The translations under genes and the position numbers were made by a program. A DNA stretch of 44,397 nt, from positions 1-44,397 of the forward strand of contig JAFYRT010000057.1 of assembly GCA_017546805.1 (NCBI GenBank). Direction: 5' to 3'. Shown in pieces: positions 23,640 through 31,653 of the stretch; position 1 is the stretch's first letter, and each line of letters begins with the position of its first letter. The notes beneath the pieces are model-generated. The model made no database searches, was not told where the DNA came from, and saw only the letters and a list, made by a program, of their open reading frames with translations. Source of the DNA: Muribaculaceae bacterium. GTDB lineage: Bacteria > Bacteroidota > Bacteroidia > Bacteroidales > G3-4614.

Positions 23640-25049
23640 ATGAAGATGAAAACGTATATAAAAATTGTATCGGTAGCATTATTTTCCATAGTAATGGCTA
23701 TGCCTATTAAGGCACAAACTGCTCGTTCTGCCTATTTCTTGGAGGGAGTGCCAACAGCTCATAAATTAAATCCCGTGTTGTCGGCAGAGTATGGCTATTT
23801 CAGCTTCCCCCTTTTGGGAAACTTTAATATTGAGTCAAGCAGTAACGTTGGAATTAGTAATTTCATGTTCCCATCTGAGAGTGGACAATTAATGAATTTC
23901 CTAAATCCAAATGTATCTTCAGCTGAGTTTTTGGATGGCTTGAAATCTCAAAATAAGATGGTGGCAAATCTTGATATGGAAATTTTCTCTTTTGGATTCC
24001 ACAAGTGGAATGGTTTCAATACCTTGAATGTGTCGTTGCGTACATCTGCAGGAATGCAGATGCCAAAAGAAATATTTGAATTCCTAAAAGTTGGTCGTAA
24101 ATCGGTTACTGAGCCTACAGTATATCAAATCAGAGATATAAATCTTAATACATCATGTTATGCAGAAATTGCGCTTGGTCATTCTCATAGAATTAATGAA
24201 AAGTTGAAAGTTGGTGCCAAAATAAAAGGTTTGATAGGATTGGCATATGCAAACATGAATATCGACCAAATGGATATAACAATGGATGATGCCAATGCTC
24301 AATGGATAATAAATACTAAAGGATATGCCGATGTAGCGCTAAAAGGTATGGAATTCCAAAGTGAACCCAGAGTCGATGAAAATGGAAATTCTTACGACTA
24401 TATGGAGGGATTTGAATTTAACACATCTCAATTTGGTATTGCAGGAGGTGGATTGGCTTTGGATTTAGGAGCATCATATTCTCCGATAAAAAATCTTGAA
24501 ATAACAGCATCACTAAACGATATAGGTTTTATAACATGGAATCATAATAAGTCTGTTGAGACAGTCTCTTCCGGAATTGTCTATGAGGGAGTCAATATGG
24601 CCAATAACGAGACATTCGAAGATTTAGGGGATATGTTCTCAGAGATGATAGAGCTCAAAGAGGTGGAGAAACCTTCAACCACAAAATTCCTTCAAGCCTC
24701 TCTGAACGTAGGAGCAGAATATTCTTTCTTCGATAACTTAATCTCTTTGGGAGTATTGTCTCATACTCGCTTCGGTGCAGAGTTATATTCAGAGGGAATG
24801 TTTGCATTGAATATTCGTGCCAAAAAAGCCTTTATGATGTCGTTGAACGGAACAGTCTCTAATATGGGAAATTCATTTGGAGCATTATTGAGCATATGTC
24901 CCGAGGGATTCAACCTTTTCTTGGCAGTTGATTGCTTGCCGGGTATGAACTTGACAAAGAGCTATTATATGCCCGTAAATAAATTCCATGTTAATGCTAC
25001 ATTGGGATTGAACTTTACATTTGGCAAACGTCATAAATGGGGAATCTAA
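23640..25049 (+). CDS. DUF5723-like outer-membrane protein
   Basis: A 469-residue protein with a signal peptide (MKMKTYIKIVSVALFSIVMAMPIKAQ split near residue 26). The mature region starts with TARSAYFLEGVPTAHKLNP, the conserved opening I associate with DUF5723, and continues as a predicted beta-barrel similar to PorP/FadL-type shapes. A C-terminal aromatic strand (FHVNATLGLNFTFGKRHKWGI) fits outer-membrane insertion. It follows the 605-residue lipoprotein by eight bases and ends at a bidirectional terminator. Function is not established; the family name is a recollection and not a search result. Confidence 0.75.
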   Translation: MKMKTYIKIVSVALFSIVMAMPIKAQTARSAYFLEGVPTAHKLNPVLSAEYGYFSFPLLGNFNIESSSNVGISNFMFPSESGQLMNFLNPNVSSAEFLDGLKSQNKMVANLDMEIFSFGFHKWNGFNTLNVSLRTSAGMQMPKEIFEFLKVGRKSVTEPTVYQIRDINLNTSCYAEIALGHSHRINEKLKVGAKIKGLIGLAYANMNIDQMDITMDDANAQWIINTKGYADVALKGMEFQSEPRVDENGNSYDYMEGFEFNTSQFGIAGGGLALDLGASYSPIKNLEITASLNDIGFITWNHNKSVETVSSGIVYEGVNMANNETFEDLGDMFSEMIELKEVEKPSTTKFLQASLNVGAEYSFFDNLISLGVLSHTRFGAELYSEGMFALNIRAKKAFMMSLNGTVSNMGNSFGALLSICPEGFNLFLAVDCLPGMNLTKSYYMPVNKFHVNATLGLNFTFGKRHKWGI

Positions 25050-25076
25050 TATCTCGAAAAAGATAATCAAACATAC

Positions 25077-25112
25077 ACAAGAGAGGGCAGCCAATCGGTT
25101 GCCCTCTCTTGT
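25077..25112. terminator. Bidirectional terminator, DUF5723 / glucosaminidase genes
   Basis: ACAAGAGAGGGCA (25077-25089) pairs with TGCCCTCTCTTGT (25100-25112). GCC/GGT at the top may extend the stem with a wobble. It lies between convergent genes. Confidence 0.88.
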
Positions 25113-25116
25113 ATGG

Positions 25117-26052
25117 TTATTTAATCCTTCTGTTTAGTTTTAGTTTGTCTCCCACGTTAGGTGAGTAGTCGCTGTCTAAATCGTTTAAATCGTAAATAGA
25201 TGATAGTTTCATACCATATTTCTGTGCTATTGAGTGTAACGACTCTCCTGTCTTTATGGTGTGATATTTATATCCCTTTTTAGAGTAATTGTTCTTCTCT
25301 TCAAGGTATATGATCATTCCTTTTTTAAGAATTGCATCTTTGGGTAGTTCGTTATATCTTGCCAATCTGCGAGCATTAATGCCAAACTCTTGACCTATTG
25401 CCTTAAAAGTATCTCCGTCGTGAGCCTCGACATAGAGTAGCTCCCATGATTTATATGGAGTATGAGGCTTTTCGATGAAATTCTTTTTCTCCTTTTTGCT
25501 TAAAGTGACTTTGTCGTAACGATTTAAATTGTACAGTTCGATAATGCCAATCAACTTACTTGCATATGCTTTATCTGTTGCATATCCACACTTTTTTAGA
25601 CCGTTAGCCCAGCCCTTATAGTCTGTAATCTTTAATTCAAACAGTTCGGCATATCTTGATCTTGATGTTAAGAATAGGGAGTGATCTTCGTACGATTGCA
25701 TGGGGTCGTCGTATTTTCTGAAGCATTCGCCTTTTTCATCGTCATCGTAATATACCTTTTCGCCTTTCCATACGCCATGGCATTTAATTCCGAAGTGGTT
25801 GTTCGACTCTTTGGCGAGCTTACCGTTGCCGGCTCCCGATTCCAAAAGACCTTGAGCCAATGTTATACTTGCAGGAATCTTATACCTCTTTTGCTGACGA
25901 ATTGCCTCATCTTTATATTTCTCAATATATGCAACATATGCCTTATTTAATGATTGTGCAATAATCTCTGAATTTGCACAGCCTATAAAAAGTAAAATGG
26001 CAAAAAGTTTTAAAGAAAAAGTCTTGAATGTATAATGTGAAAAAATTTTCAT
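25117..26052 (-). CDS. Glucosaminidase (GH73) lipoprotein with two LysM domains
   Basis: A 311-residue peptidoglycan hydrolase. The signal region has a lipobox-like LLFIGC (Cys25). The GH73 domain (about 40-185) carries ITLAQGLLESGAGNGKLAKE with the catalytic Glu and NNHFGIKCH. Two LysM peptidoglycan-binding modules follow (about 208-252 and 263-309; the second has TGESLHSIAQKYGM). It probably cleaves glycan strands during growth or separation. Its start is only 18 bases from the divergent cdd start, so its promoter must lie in cdd coding sequence. Confidence 0.92.
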   Translation of the reverse strand: MKIFSHYTFKTFSLKLFAILLFIGCANSEIIAQSLNKAYVAYIEKYKDEAIRQQKRYKIPASITLAQGLLESGAGNGKLAKESNNHFGIKCHGVWKGEKVYYDDDEKGECFRKYDDPMQSYEDHSLFLTSRSRYAELFELKITDYKGWANGLKKCGYATDKAYASKLIGIIELYNLNRYDKVTLSKKEKKNFIEKPHTPYKSWELLYVEAHDGDTFKAIGQEFGINARRLARYNELPKDAILKKGMIIYLEEKNNYSKKGYKYHTIKTGESLHSIAQKYGMKLSSIYDLNDLDSDYSPNVGDKLKLNRRIK

Positions 26053-26060
26053 TACCTTCG
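26053..26060 (+). promoter_or_regulatory. -7-like box for cdd
   Basis: TACCTTCG is a one-mismatch variant of TAnnTTTG, 18 bases before the ATG at 26071 and 27 before an in-frame ATG at 26080. It abuts the first codon of the divergent glucosaminidase gene. Confidence 0.5.
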
Positions 26061-26070
26061 CAATATAAAA

Positions 26071-26544
26071 ATGGTTGATATGAAAGAAATTGATTTGGTT
26101 GCAAAGATAAGCATTTGCCCATATATAGAACTATCCGACAGAGATAAAAATCTAATAGATAAATCAAAAGAGGCTCAAAAGGGAGCTTATGCCCCATATT
26201 CTAATTTCTATGTTGGTGCGGCAGTCGAGTGTGCGGGGGATATAGTAATAGGAAGCAATCAGGAGAATGAGGCATATCCTTCGGGGATGTGTGCCGAAAG
26301 GGTTGCACTTTTTTCTGCATCGGCTCAATATCCCATGGCAATTATCTCTTCAATAGCCATAGCGGCATATAACGGAGTTGAAGATGAGGAGACTTTTGCT
26401 TTTCCATGCGGAGCATGCCGACAGGTTTTGTTGGAGTATGAAAAACGCCAGAATAGTCCTATTCGAGTGCTGGTATGTGCCAAAGATGAGGTCTATATAA
26501 TTGAATCTGCAAAAAGTTTGTTGCCTCTCTCATTTAATATGTAA
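26071..26544 (+). CDS. cdd: Cytidine deaminase
   Basis: A 157-residue zinc enzyme that deaminates cytidine and deoxycytidine in pyrimidine salvage. Zinc ligands are in GMCAERVAL (Cys, with the catalytic Glu) and PCGACRQVLLEY (two Cys). The substrate-binding segment is GAYAPYSNFYVGAAV. Two close ATGs (26071 and 26080) are possible; the promoter spacing would favour either, and a very short leader is predicted. dnaX follows but has its own promoter. Confidence 0.95.
   Translation: MVDMKEIDLVAKISICPYIELSDRDKNLIDKSKEAQKGAYAPYSNFYVGAAVECAGDIVIGSNQENEAYPSGMCAERVALFSASAQYPMAIISSIAIAAYNGVEDEETFAFPCGACRQVLLEYEKRQNSPIRVLVCAKDEVYIIESAKSLLPLSFNM
26101..26108 (-). promoter_or_regulatory. -7 box for the glucosaminidase gene, inside cdd
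   Basis: Minus-strand TATCTTTG, an exact TAnnTTTG match 49 bases before the glucosaminidase start. It lies within cdd coding sequence, so the divergent transcripts would overlap. The -33 element is not clear. Confidence 0.4.
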
Positions 26545-26548
26545 TAGT

Positions 26549-26580
26549 TTTGTGTGGTAACTAAAAAAATAGTAACTTCG
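26549..26580 (+). promoter_or_regulatory. Promoter of dnaX
   Basis: TTTG (26549-26552), 20 bases, then TAACTTCG (26573-26580), which has one mismatch to TAnnTTTG. The leader contains a purine-rich AAAAGGAGGAA (26594-26604) that is too far from the ATG to act as a normal ribosome-binding site. Confidence 0.55.
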
Positions 26581-26650
26581 CACAGAGCAAACCAAAAGGA
26601 GGAATTCTCTTAAGAAAAAAAGTGGTTTGCTACGGAAAAACAATTTGAGA

Positions 26651-28405
26651 ATGGAAAACTATATCGTATCGGCACGCAAATATCGTCCAACAACATTTCT
26701 ATCTGTTGTGGGACAACGTTCGCTTACCCAAACGTTAAAGAATGCCATTCAATCAAATAAACTTGCTCATGCCTACCTCTTCTGTGGACCACGTGGAGTG
26801 GGAAAAACAACATGCGCAAGAATCTTTGCAAAGTCAATAAATTGCAGTAATCCCACACCCGACGGAGAGGCATGTAATTGCTGTGAGTCATGTATGTCGT
26901 TTAATGAAGGGCGTTCATACAATATTCATGAGTTGGATGCTGCATCAAATAACTCGGTAGAGGATATACGTCAACTTATAGATCAAGTTCGTATCCCGCC
27001 CCAATTGGGAAAATATAAGGTCTTTATCATAGATGAGGTTCATATGCTGTCGCCTGCGGCGTTCAATGCCTTCTTGAAGACATTGGAGGAACCACCTCAA
27101 CATGCCTTGTTTATATTGGCCACAACCGAGAAACACAAGATTCTTCCTACAATCCTTTCGCGTTGTCAAATTTATGATTTTCAACGAATCTCAATCTCTG
27201 ATACCGTTGAACATCTAAAATATGTGGCACAAAGTGAGGGTATCGCATTCGAGGAAGAGGCGCTATCTGTCATTGCTCAAAAAAGTGATGGAGGAATGAG
27301 AGATGCCCTTTCTGTATTCGATCAAATGTCGGCATATTCGGGAGGTAACATAACATATAAAAGTGTAGTTGCAAACCTGAATTTGTTGGATTATGACTAC
27401 TATTTTCGCCTAACTGATGCCTTTATTGAAGGAAATGTACCCGAGGCACTGTTGATATTTGATGAAATTTTAAAAAATGGATTCGAGGCGCAATACTTCG
27501 TGTCGGGCTTAAGCAATCACTTGCGTGATTTGTTGGTTTGCAAAGATCCCGTAACAATACCATTGTTGGAGGTGGGAGAGAGTGTTGCCCGAAAATATTC
27601 AGAACAAGCATCCAAGTGTACAAATGAGTTCCTCTATAGGGCAATAGACATATCGAATACTTGCGATTTCAATTATAAAGTAAGTAGTAATAAACGTCTG
27701 TTGGTTGAGCTATCACTTATAAAAATAAGTCAGCTCAATCAAAAAAAAAAATCTGACCAAGTAGAAGATTTATATTGGTGGGAAGAGTATGCGCTTGAGT
27801 CTATCTCATCTGCAACTCCACCTATGGCAGAACAAAAAACAGAGGCACAGCCTACAACAACCTCTTTGTTGCCAAACAAATCAACACAAATCAAGATAAA
27901 TAAGGAAGACGGAGTAAAAATACGTTCACTTGCCAACAGCGTCAAACCATCTCTCAGACAGGTGGGAACAATCTCAATACTTCAATCGCAGAAGCCACAG
28001 ACGCAAGTAGCGGAGTCTGTCTCGGTTATGCAGGAGGTTAGTTCTACGCAATTCACAGTGGAGCAACTGCAAAAAGTTTGGTTGGAATACACTACGACCA
28101 TACCAACAGAGACAATTCTTGTGAGTACGATGAAGAACTGCTCGATTGAATTGAAAGAGAATTATATGATTAAGGTGGTAGTGACAAATGCCGATCAACA
28201 ACAACGTCTAAATGACAGGAGAGACTCTTTGTTGCCATATTTGCGTTCGGCATTAAAAAATACATACATAAACATGGAGGTTAGTGTTTCTGCACCATCA
28301 ATGCGAAAAACAATATTCTCTCCGTTGGATAAACTGAATTACATGGTAAGTAAAAATCCCAACATAGTAACACTCTACAAAGAGTTTGATTTGGAAATTA
28401 TGTAA
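26651..28405 (+). CDS. dnaX: DNA polymerase III subunit tau/gamma
   Basis: A 584-residue clamp-loader ATPase. I start it at ATG 26651 because the family begins like MENYIVSARKYRP; an upstream TTG at 26627 adds only atypical residues. Walker A is GPRGVGKT (46-53). Zinc-module cysteines lie in CSNPTPDGEACNCCESC (65-81). IIDEVHML is Walker B, and EEPPQHALFILATTEKHKI and LSRC are sensor and arginine-finger segments. The clamp-loader core ends near residue 360. Codons 364-367 contain an A11 run preceded by a stem-loop, where slippage would give a gamma-like protein of about 368 residues. The C-terminal part (about 370-584) is poorly conserved, as is usual for tau. Confidence 0.96.
   Translation: MENYIVSARKYRPTTFLSVVGQRSLTQTLKNAIQSNKLAHAYLFCGPRGVGKTTCARIFAKSINCSNPTPDGEACNCCESCMSFNEGRSYNIHELDAASNNSVEDIRQLIDQVRIPPQLGKYKVFIIDEVHMLSPAAFNAFLKTLEEPPQHALFILATTEKHKILPTILSRCQIYDFQRISISDTVEHLKYVAQSEGIAFEEEALSVIAQKSDGGMRDALSVFDQMSAYSGGNITYKSVVANLNLLDYDYYFRLTDAFIEGNVPEALLIFDEILKNGFEAQYFVSGLSNHLRDLLVCKDPVTIPLLEVGESVARKYSEQASKCTNEFLYRAIDISNTCDFNYKVSSNKRLLVELSLIKISQLNQKKKSDQVEDLYWWEEYALESISSATPPMAEQKTEAQPTTTSLLPNKSTQIKINKEDGVKIRSLANSVKPSLRQVGTISILQSQKPQTQVAESVSVMQEVSSTQFTVEQLQKVWLEYTTTIPTETILVSTMKNCSIELKENYMIKVVVTNADQQQRLNDRRDSLLPYLRSALKNTYINMEVSVSAPSMRKTIFSPLDKLNYMVSKNPNIVTLYKEFDLEIM
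27705..27751 (+). promoter_or_regulatory. Candidate slippage site in dnaX: stem-loop plus A11
   Basis: TTGAGCT (27705-27711) pairs with AGCTCAA (27732-27738), and ACTTAT (27715-27720) with ATAAGT (27725-27730) around an AAAA loop. Two bases later come 11 A residues (27741-27751), read as Q-K-K-K in frame. One extra A, or a -1 ribosomal slip, gives ATC then TGA at 27754-27756. One fewer A, or +1, meets TAG at 27762-27764. Both end the protein where gamma would end. Confidence 0.65.
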
Positions 28406-28408
28406 CAA

Positions 28409-28437
28409 AAAAAACCGAGAGGAAATCTCGGTTTTTT
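28409..28437. terminator. Bidirectional terminator, dnaX / phosphotransferase
   Basis: AAAAAACCGAGA and TCTCGGTTTTTT form a 12-base perfect stem with loop GGAAA, three bases past the dnaX stop codon. Flanking A and T runs serve both convergent genes. Confidence 0.9.
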
Positions 28438-28454
28438 GTTTTATCGTCTGATTC

Positions 28455-29531
28455 TTATAGCGATGCAATAAATTTATTCATCTCCTCCTCGTGTTCTTCA
28501 ATTGAACGAAGGTGTTTGAATTGAGCAAGTGTGCGTTGCTTGTTGTGTTCGGGGTATTGAATCTTGTAGTAAGTATCTCCGTTAAGATAGTCGGTCAAAA
28601 AACGAACAGTTTGCATATATGTAAGCAGTTTTGCTCCGTACGGAAGCATATCTTTTTCAATTTGAGTTAAGAATTTTCCTGCACTTTCAATATACCCTTT
28701 TGCAAACGATTTGAAAATCTCCATATCAATACCAACGGCTTTCAAGTCTGTATCGTCCTCTTTGCCTTTGTTCCCTGCAGTTCTCATAAAGTCTCCGAAG
28801 TCAGACAATACAAATCCCGGCATTGTTGTATCAAGGTCAATTACACACAATATCTTGCCGTCTTTGTCAAAAAGAATGTTGTTTACTTTTGTGTCGCAGT
28901 GTGTGATGCGTTTAGGAAATTTGCCCTCTCTGAACAACTCTTGAACCTTGCACATCTCTTCTCTGCGGTCATCAATCTCTTCGATAATCTCCATCATTTC
29001 GTCAACTCTGCCTGCTGCATCTGCCTCAATGGCATCGTCTAATTGCTCCAATCTGAACTCCATGTTGTGGAAATCAGGAATGGTCTCTCCTAATGGTTCG
29101 GGAAGTTCAGATAGCATATATTGAAAATCTCCAAAAGCCAAGCCTGTTTGGTATGCCAAGTCGGGAGTAACGCTTTCAAATGTAACAGCATCAGGAATAA
29201 GAATGGTTACTCGCCAATATTTCTCTCCATCAAAATAGTATAGCTTGCCATCTTTGGTGGGTATTGTCTTAAGGGTTTTGCGTTTGATATCTGTCTCTCC
29301 CTTTTCAATTAGTTTTTTCTCGATTTGAGTGGTGATTAACTCAATATTTTTTTGTAATAAATCAACATCTTTGAATATGTTGTGATTTATACATTGTAAA
29401 ACATAATTATCGTTATCTCCTTCGGTAATGATAGCGTATGTTGTGTTGATAAGTCCGTTACCGAGAGGTTTAATCTCTTTGATATTGCCCTCTAATGCAA
29501 AGTTCTCAATAATAGTGTTAAGCTTCTCCAT
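28455..29531 (-). CDS. APH-family small-molecule phosphotransferase (sugar-kinase-like)
   Basis: A 358-residue protein with the aminoglycoside-phosphotransferase/choline-kinase fold. The nucleotide-binding lobe has PLGNGLINTTYAI (about 22-34) and YVLQCINHNIF. The catalytic loop is THCDTKVNNILFD (about 208-220, HxDxxxxN) and the metal site is VIDLDTTMPG (about 228-237). The closest known function is sugar-1-phosphorylation by N-acetylhexosamine kinase (NahK)-type enzymes; related Bacteroides proteins carry a mucin-desulfation gene name (mdsC). Either is inference, and an antibiotic-resistance role is unlikely. It is transcribed alone, convergent with dnaX. Confidence 0.75.
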   Translation of the reverse strand: MEKLNTIIENFALEGNIKEIKPLGNGLINTTYAIITEGDNDNYVLQCINHNIFKDVDLLQKNIELITTQIEKKLIEKGETDIKRKTLKTIPTKDGKLYYFDGEKYWRVTILIPDAVTFESVTPDLAYQTGLAFGDFQYMLSELPEPLGETIPDFHNMEFRLEQLDDAIEADAAGRVDEMMEIIEEIDDRREEMCKVQELFREGKFPKRITHCDTKVNNILFDKDGKILCVIDLDTTMPGFVLSDFGDFMRTAGNKGKEDDTDLKAVGIDMEIFKSFAKGYIESAGKFLTQIEKDMLPYGAKLLTYMQTVRFLTDYLNGDTYYKIQYPEHNKQRTLAQFKHLRSIEEHEEEMNKFIASL

Positions 29532-29677
29532 TATGTATAAAGTTTTATTTTGTTTGCAAGTTAGTTATTATAATCGAAATGGCGAAGAAATGTTCATCTT
29601 TTTTAGCTACTAATTGAATTTTATTCTGCTGTTGAGTGTATATAGAGGAGGGGAATATGTAAATATAAAACAAAAAA

Positions 29678-29703
29678 AAGAGGTTACCGCGGTAACCTCT
29701 TTT
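29678..29703 (-). terminator. Terminator of the TPR lipoprotein gene
   Basis: A 26-base perfect palindrome, AAAGAGGTTACCG with CGGTAACCTCTTT, lies 22 bases past the stop codon. On the minus strand it continues into seven or more T residues. Confidence 0.85.
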
Positions 29704-29724
29704 GAGAATCTATTTATGAATTAA

Positions 29725-31410
29725 TTATTCAGCGATGATTCCTGTGATATCGTAGTTAGCGAACTCGATATCGTTAGCTGCAGCAGCTTTCAAGCTTTCG
29801 TCGATGTTGATAGCTTGACGAAGGTTTTTAGAAAGCTCTGTCTCGTTGTTTGTACGAGCACCGATAACAGCTTTTAGGTAGTAAGTCATAGCGTCAGGAT
29901 TAGCAACTGCATTAAGAGTGTTGTTAGCTTTTGCGTAATCTTTAACCATGATTTGAGCTAAAGCAGCGTTGTTTGTTTTGTTCTCGCCAAATGCTTTAAC
30001 AGCTTTTTGGTACTCACCTTTCTCTAGGTAAAGAACACCTGTAGCCTCTTTAGTCTCCTCCAATGAAGCAGCGTTACCGAAGCATTGAGCAGCTTTATCT
30101 TGGTTACCCTCTTTAAGAGCGATAAGACCTTGGTTCATTTGAACTTGAGCTGAGCTGGCAGAAATTTTTGCTGCTTTCTCGAACCACGCGTTAGCATCAG
30201 AGTATTTACCCATTTCGTAGCAAACCATACCTGCGTTGTTGAATGCACGGTAGTCGCTTGGGAAGTACTCAGCAGCTTTTGCGTAGATGTAAAGTTGTTG
30301 CTCTTTGTCTGAAGTCAATGTACCAGCGTAAAGAATCTCCTCTACAGAAAGTTCTTTAGGATCTGTTGCTACAAGAGCCATGATCTCTTCGTCTGATTTA
30401 CCAATCAAGTCGATGCTTGCAGTGATTCTTGAGTAACGAAGTTGAGGAAGAATCTCTTCAGCAAGAACTTTGAATGTGCTTGACATGTTTTTGATTTCTT
30501 TCTCGCGTTGAGCTGGATCGTTGTACATTGAAAGAACACGAAGGATAAGCTCTTTGTCTTGGATGCTTGATTTCTCAACCAAAGTTTTGAAACCATCCCA
30601 ATCTTGAGCAGTGAATTTACCTGTTACCTCTGTTGAGATTGTGTCTTTTTTAAGTTGTTTGTTAAGGTATTTCATTGTGTTGTCTTCACGTTTCTCAGCA
30701 AGTTTGTAGTTAAGATCGTAACCACCATCGGGAGAAGCGTAAGAAGAAATTTCGATACCTTTCAACTCTTTTCTGTCATCAGATTTAGTCTCGTTAACTT
30801 TTGCGTTCAAAGCAGCCATCTCCTCGCTCTTAAGTTCTTTAGAGCGGATGTTTGCTTGTTGGATAAGGAACATGATGTCTGCGTTGCAAGTCTCGTTGAT
30901 GATGCGTTGGAAAGCGTCAGCTGCAATAGCAGGTTTTACTTTGTTTACATCAGCGAGTTCTGCAGTTGCGATGATACCGTCAGCAACTTTAACTCTCTCC
31001 AAAGAGTAAGTTTTAGTTCCTTTTTTGTTTGTAACATCGAAACCTAACCATAACTCAGATTTTTTCATAGCGGGAACGTAGTCAAAAGAGATGGGCATTG
31101 TTACAGTACCACCCATTTTGTATTGAATCTCTTGATCGTTTCCGTTGATTTTCTCTCCTTCGTAAACGAATTGAGTACCAGCAGTCTCTCCGTCAGCATA
31201 TACCAAGTAAGGAGTAACTGTTACAGTAACTCTTTTTTTGAAGTATTTCTCAGGGAATACTCCTGTAATGGTTGCATCAACTTTTCCTCCGATAACTTCA
31301 AGAGTGCTTGGAGTTACAGAAAAATCTTCTGATGTCATTGAACCCATTTTACATCCTGTAACTACTACCAATAAGGCAAGTAATAAAGGTAAATAAAGTT
31401 TTTTGTTCAT
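29725..31410 (-). CDS. Lipoprotein with OmpA-like and TPR regions, unknown function
   Basis: A 561-residue lipoprotein (lipobox VVTGC, Cys20). Residues about 28-150 look like beta-sandwich. Residues about 217-262 contain GIEISSYASPDGGYDLNYKL followed by AEKRED, which resembles the OmpA/MotB peptidoglycan-binding pattern (ASPDG and a later R). From about 385 to 540 there are degenerate TPR helices (YRAFNNAGMVCYEMGKYSDA, AQVQMNQGLIALKEGNQDKA). An envelope scaffold that contacts peptidoglycan is plausible, but I know of no named function. It has its own -7 box and terminator, so it is expressed alone. Confidence 0.8.
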   Translation of the reverse strand: MNKKLYLPLLLALLVVVTGCKMGSMTSEDFSVTPSTLEVIGGKVDATITGVFPEKYFKKRVTVTVTPYLVYADGETAGTQFVYEGEKINGNDQEIQYKMGGTVTMPISFDYVPAMKKSELWLGFDVTNKKGTKTYSLERVKVADGIIATAELADVNKVKPAIAADAFQRIINETCNADIMFLIQQANIRSKELKSEEMAALNAKVNETKSDDRKELKGIEISSYASPDGGYDLNYKLAEKREDNTMKYLNKQLKKDTISTEVTGKFTAQDWDGFKTLVEKSSIQDKELILRVLSMYNDPAQREKEIKNMSSTFKVLAEEILPQLRYSRITASIDLIGKSDEEIMALVATDPKELSVEEILYAGTLTSDKEQQLYIYAKAAEYFPSDYRAFNNAGMVCYEMGKYSDANAWFEKAAKISASSAQVQMNQGLIALKEGNQDKAAQCFGNAASLEETKEATGVLYLEKGEYQKAVKAFGENKTNNAALAQIMVKDYAKANNTLNAVANPDAMTYYLKAVIGARTNNETELSKNLRQAINIDESLKAAAANDIEFANYDITGIIAE

Positions 31411-31525
31411 AATTAATTTTACTTTTGTGTTTATAAATTTGTTTTAGATCTCTCAATTATTGATAAAAACGTATGCTTTTTTACCCCTTTGTTGGCTTTT
31501 TTTGCATACTATTCGAATAATGCTA

Positions 31526-31533
31526 CAAAGATA
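31526..31533 (-). promoter_or_regulatory. -7 box for the TPR lipoprotein gene
   Basis: Minus-strand TATCTTTG, an exact match, with a predicted leader of about 110 bases. No clear -33 element. Confidence 0.45.
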
Positions 31534-31653
31534 CTGACTTTTTGTTAAATTTCATAGAAAAAGCAAGCATTTTTTTGATTTGATAACATTATTGTATTTA
31601 TATTTAGATATTGTGTCTCTCTTGAGGAGTTTGTGAGGCAATTCAGATTTTGA

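Noticed and set aside
28455..29531. Phosphotransferase as an aminoglycoside-resistance gene
   Set aside because: The fold is shared, but it has diverged from resistance enzymes, lacks mobile-element context and more closely resembles sugar-kinase-like members.
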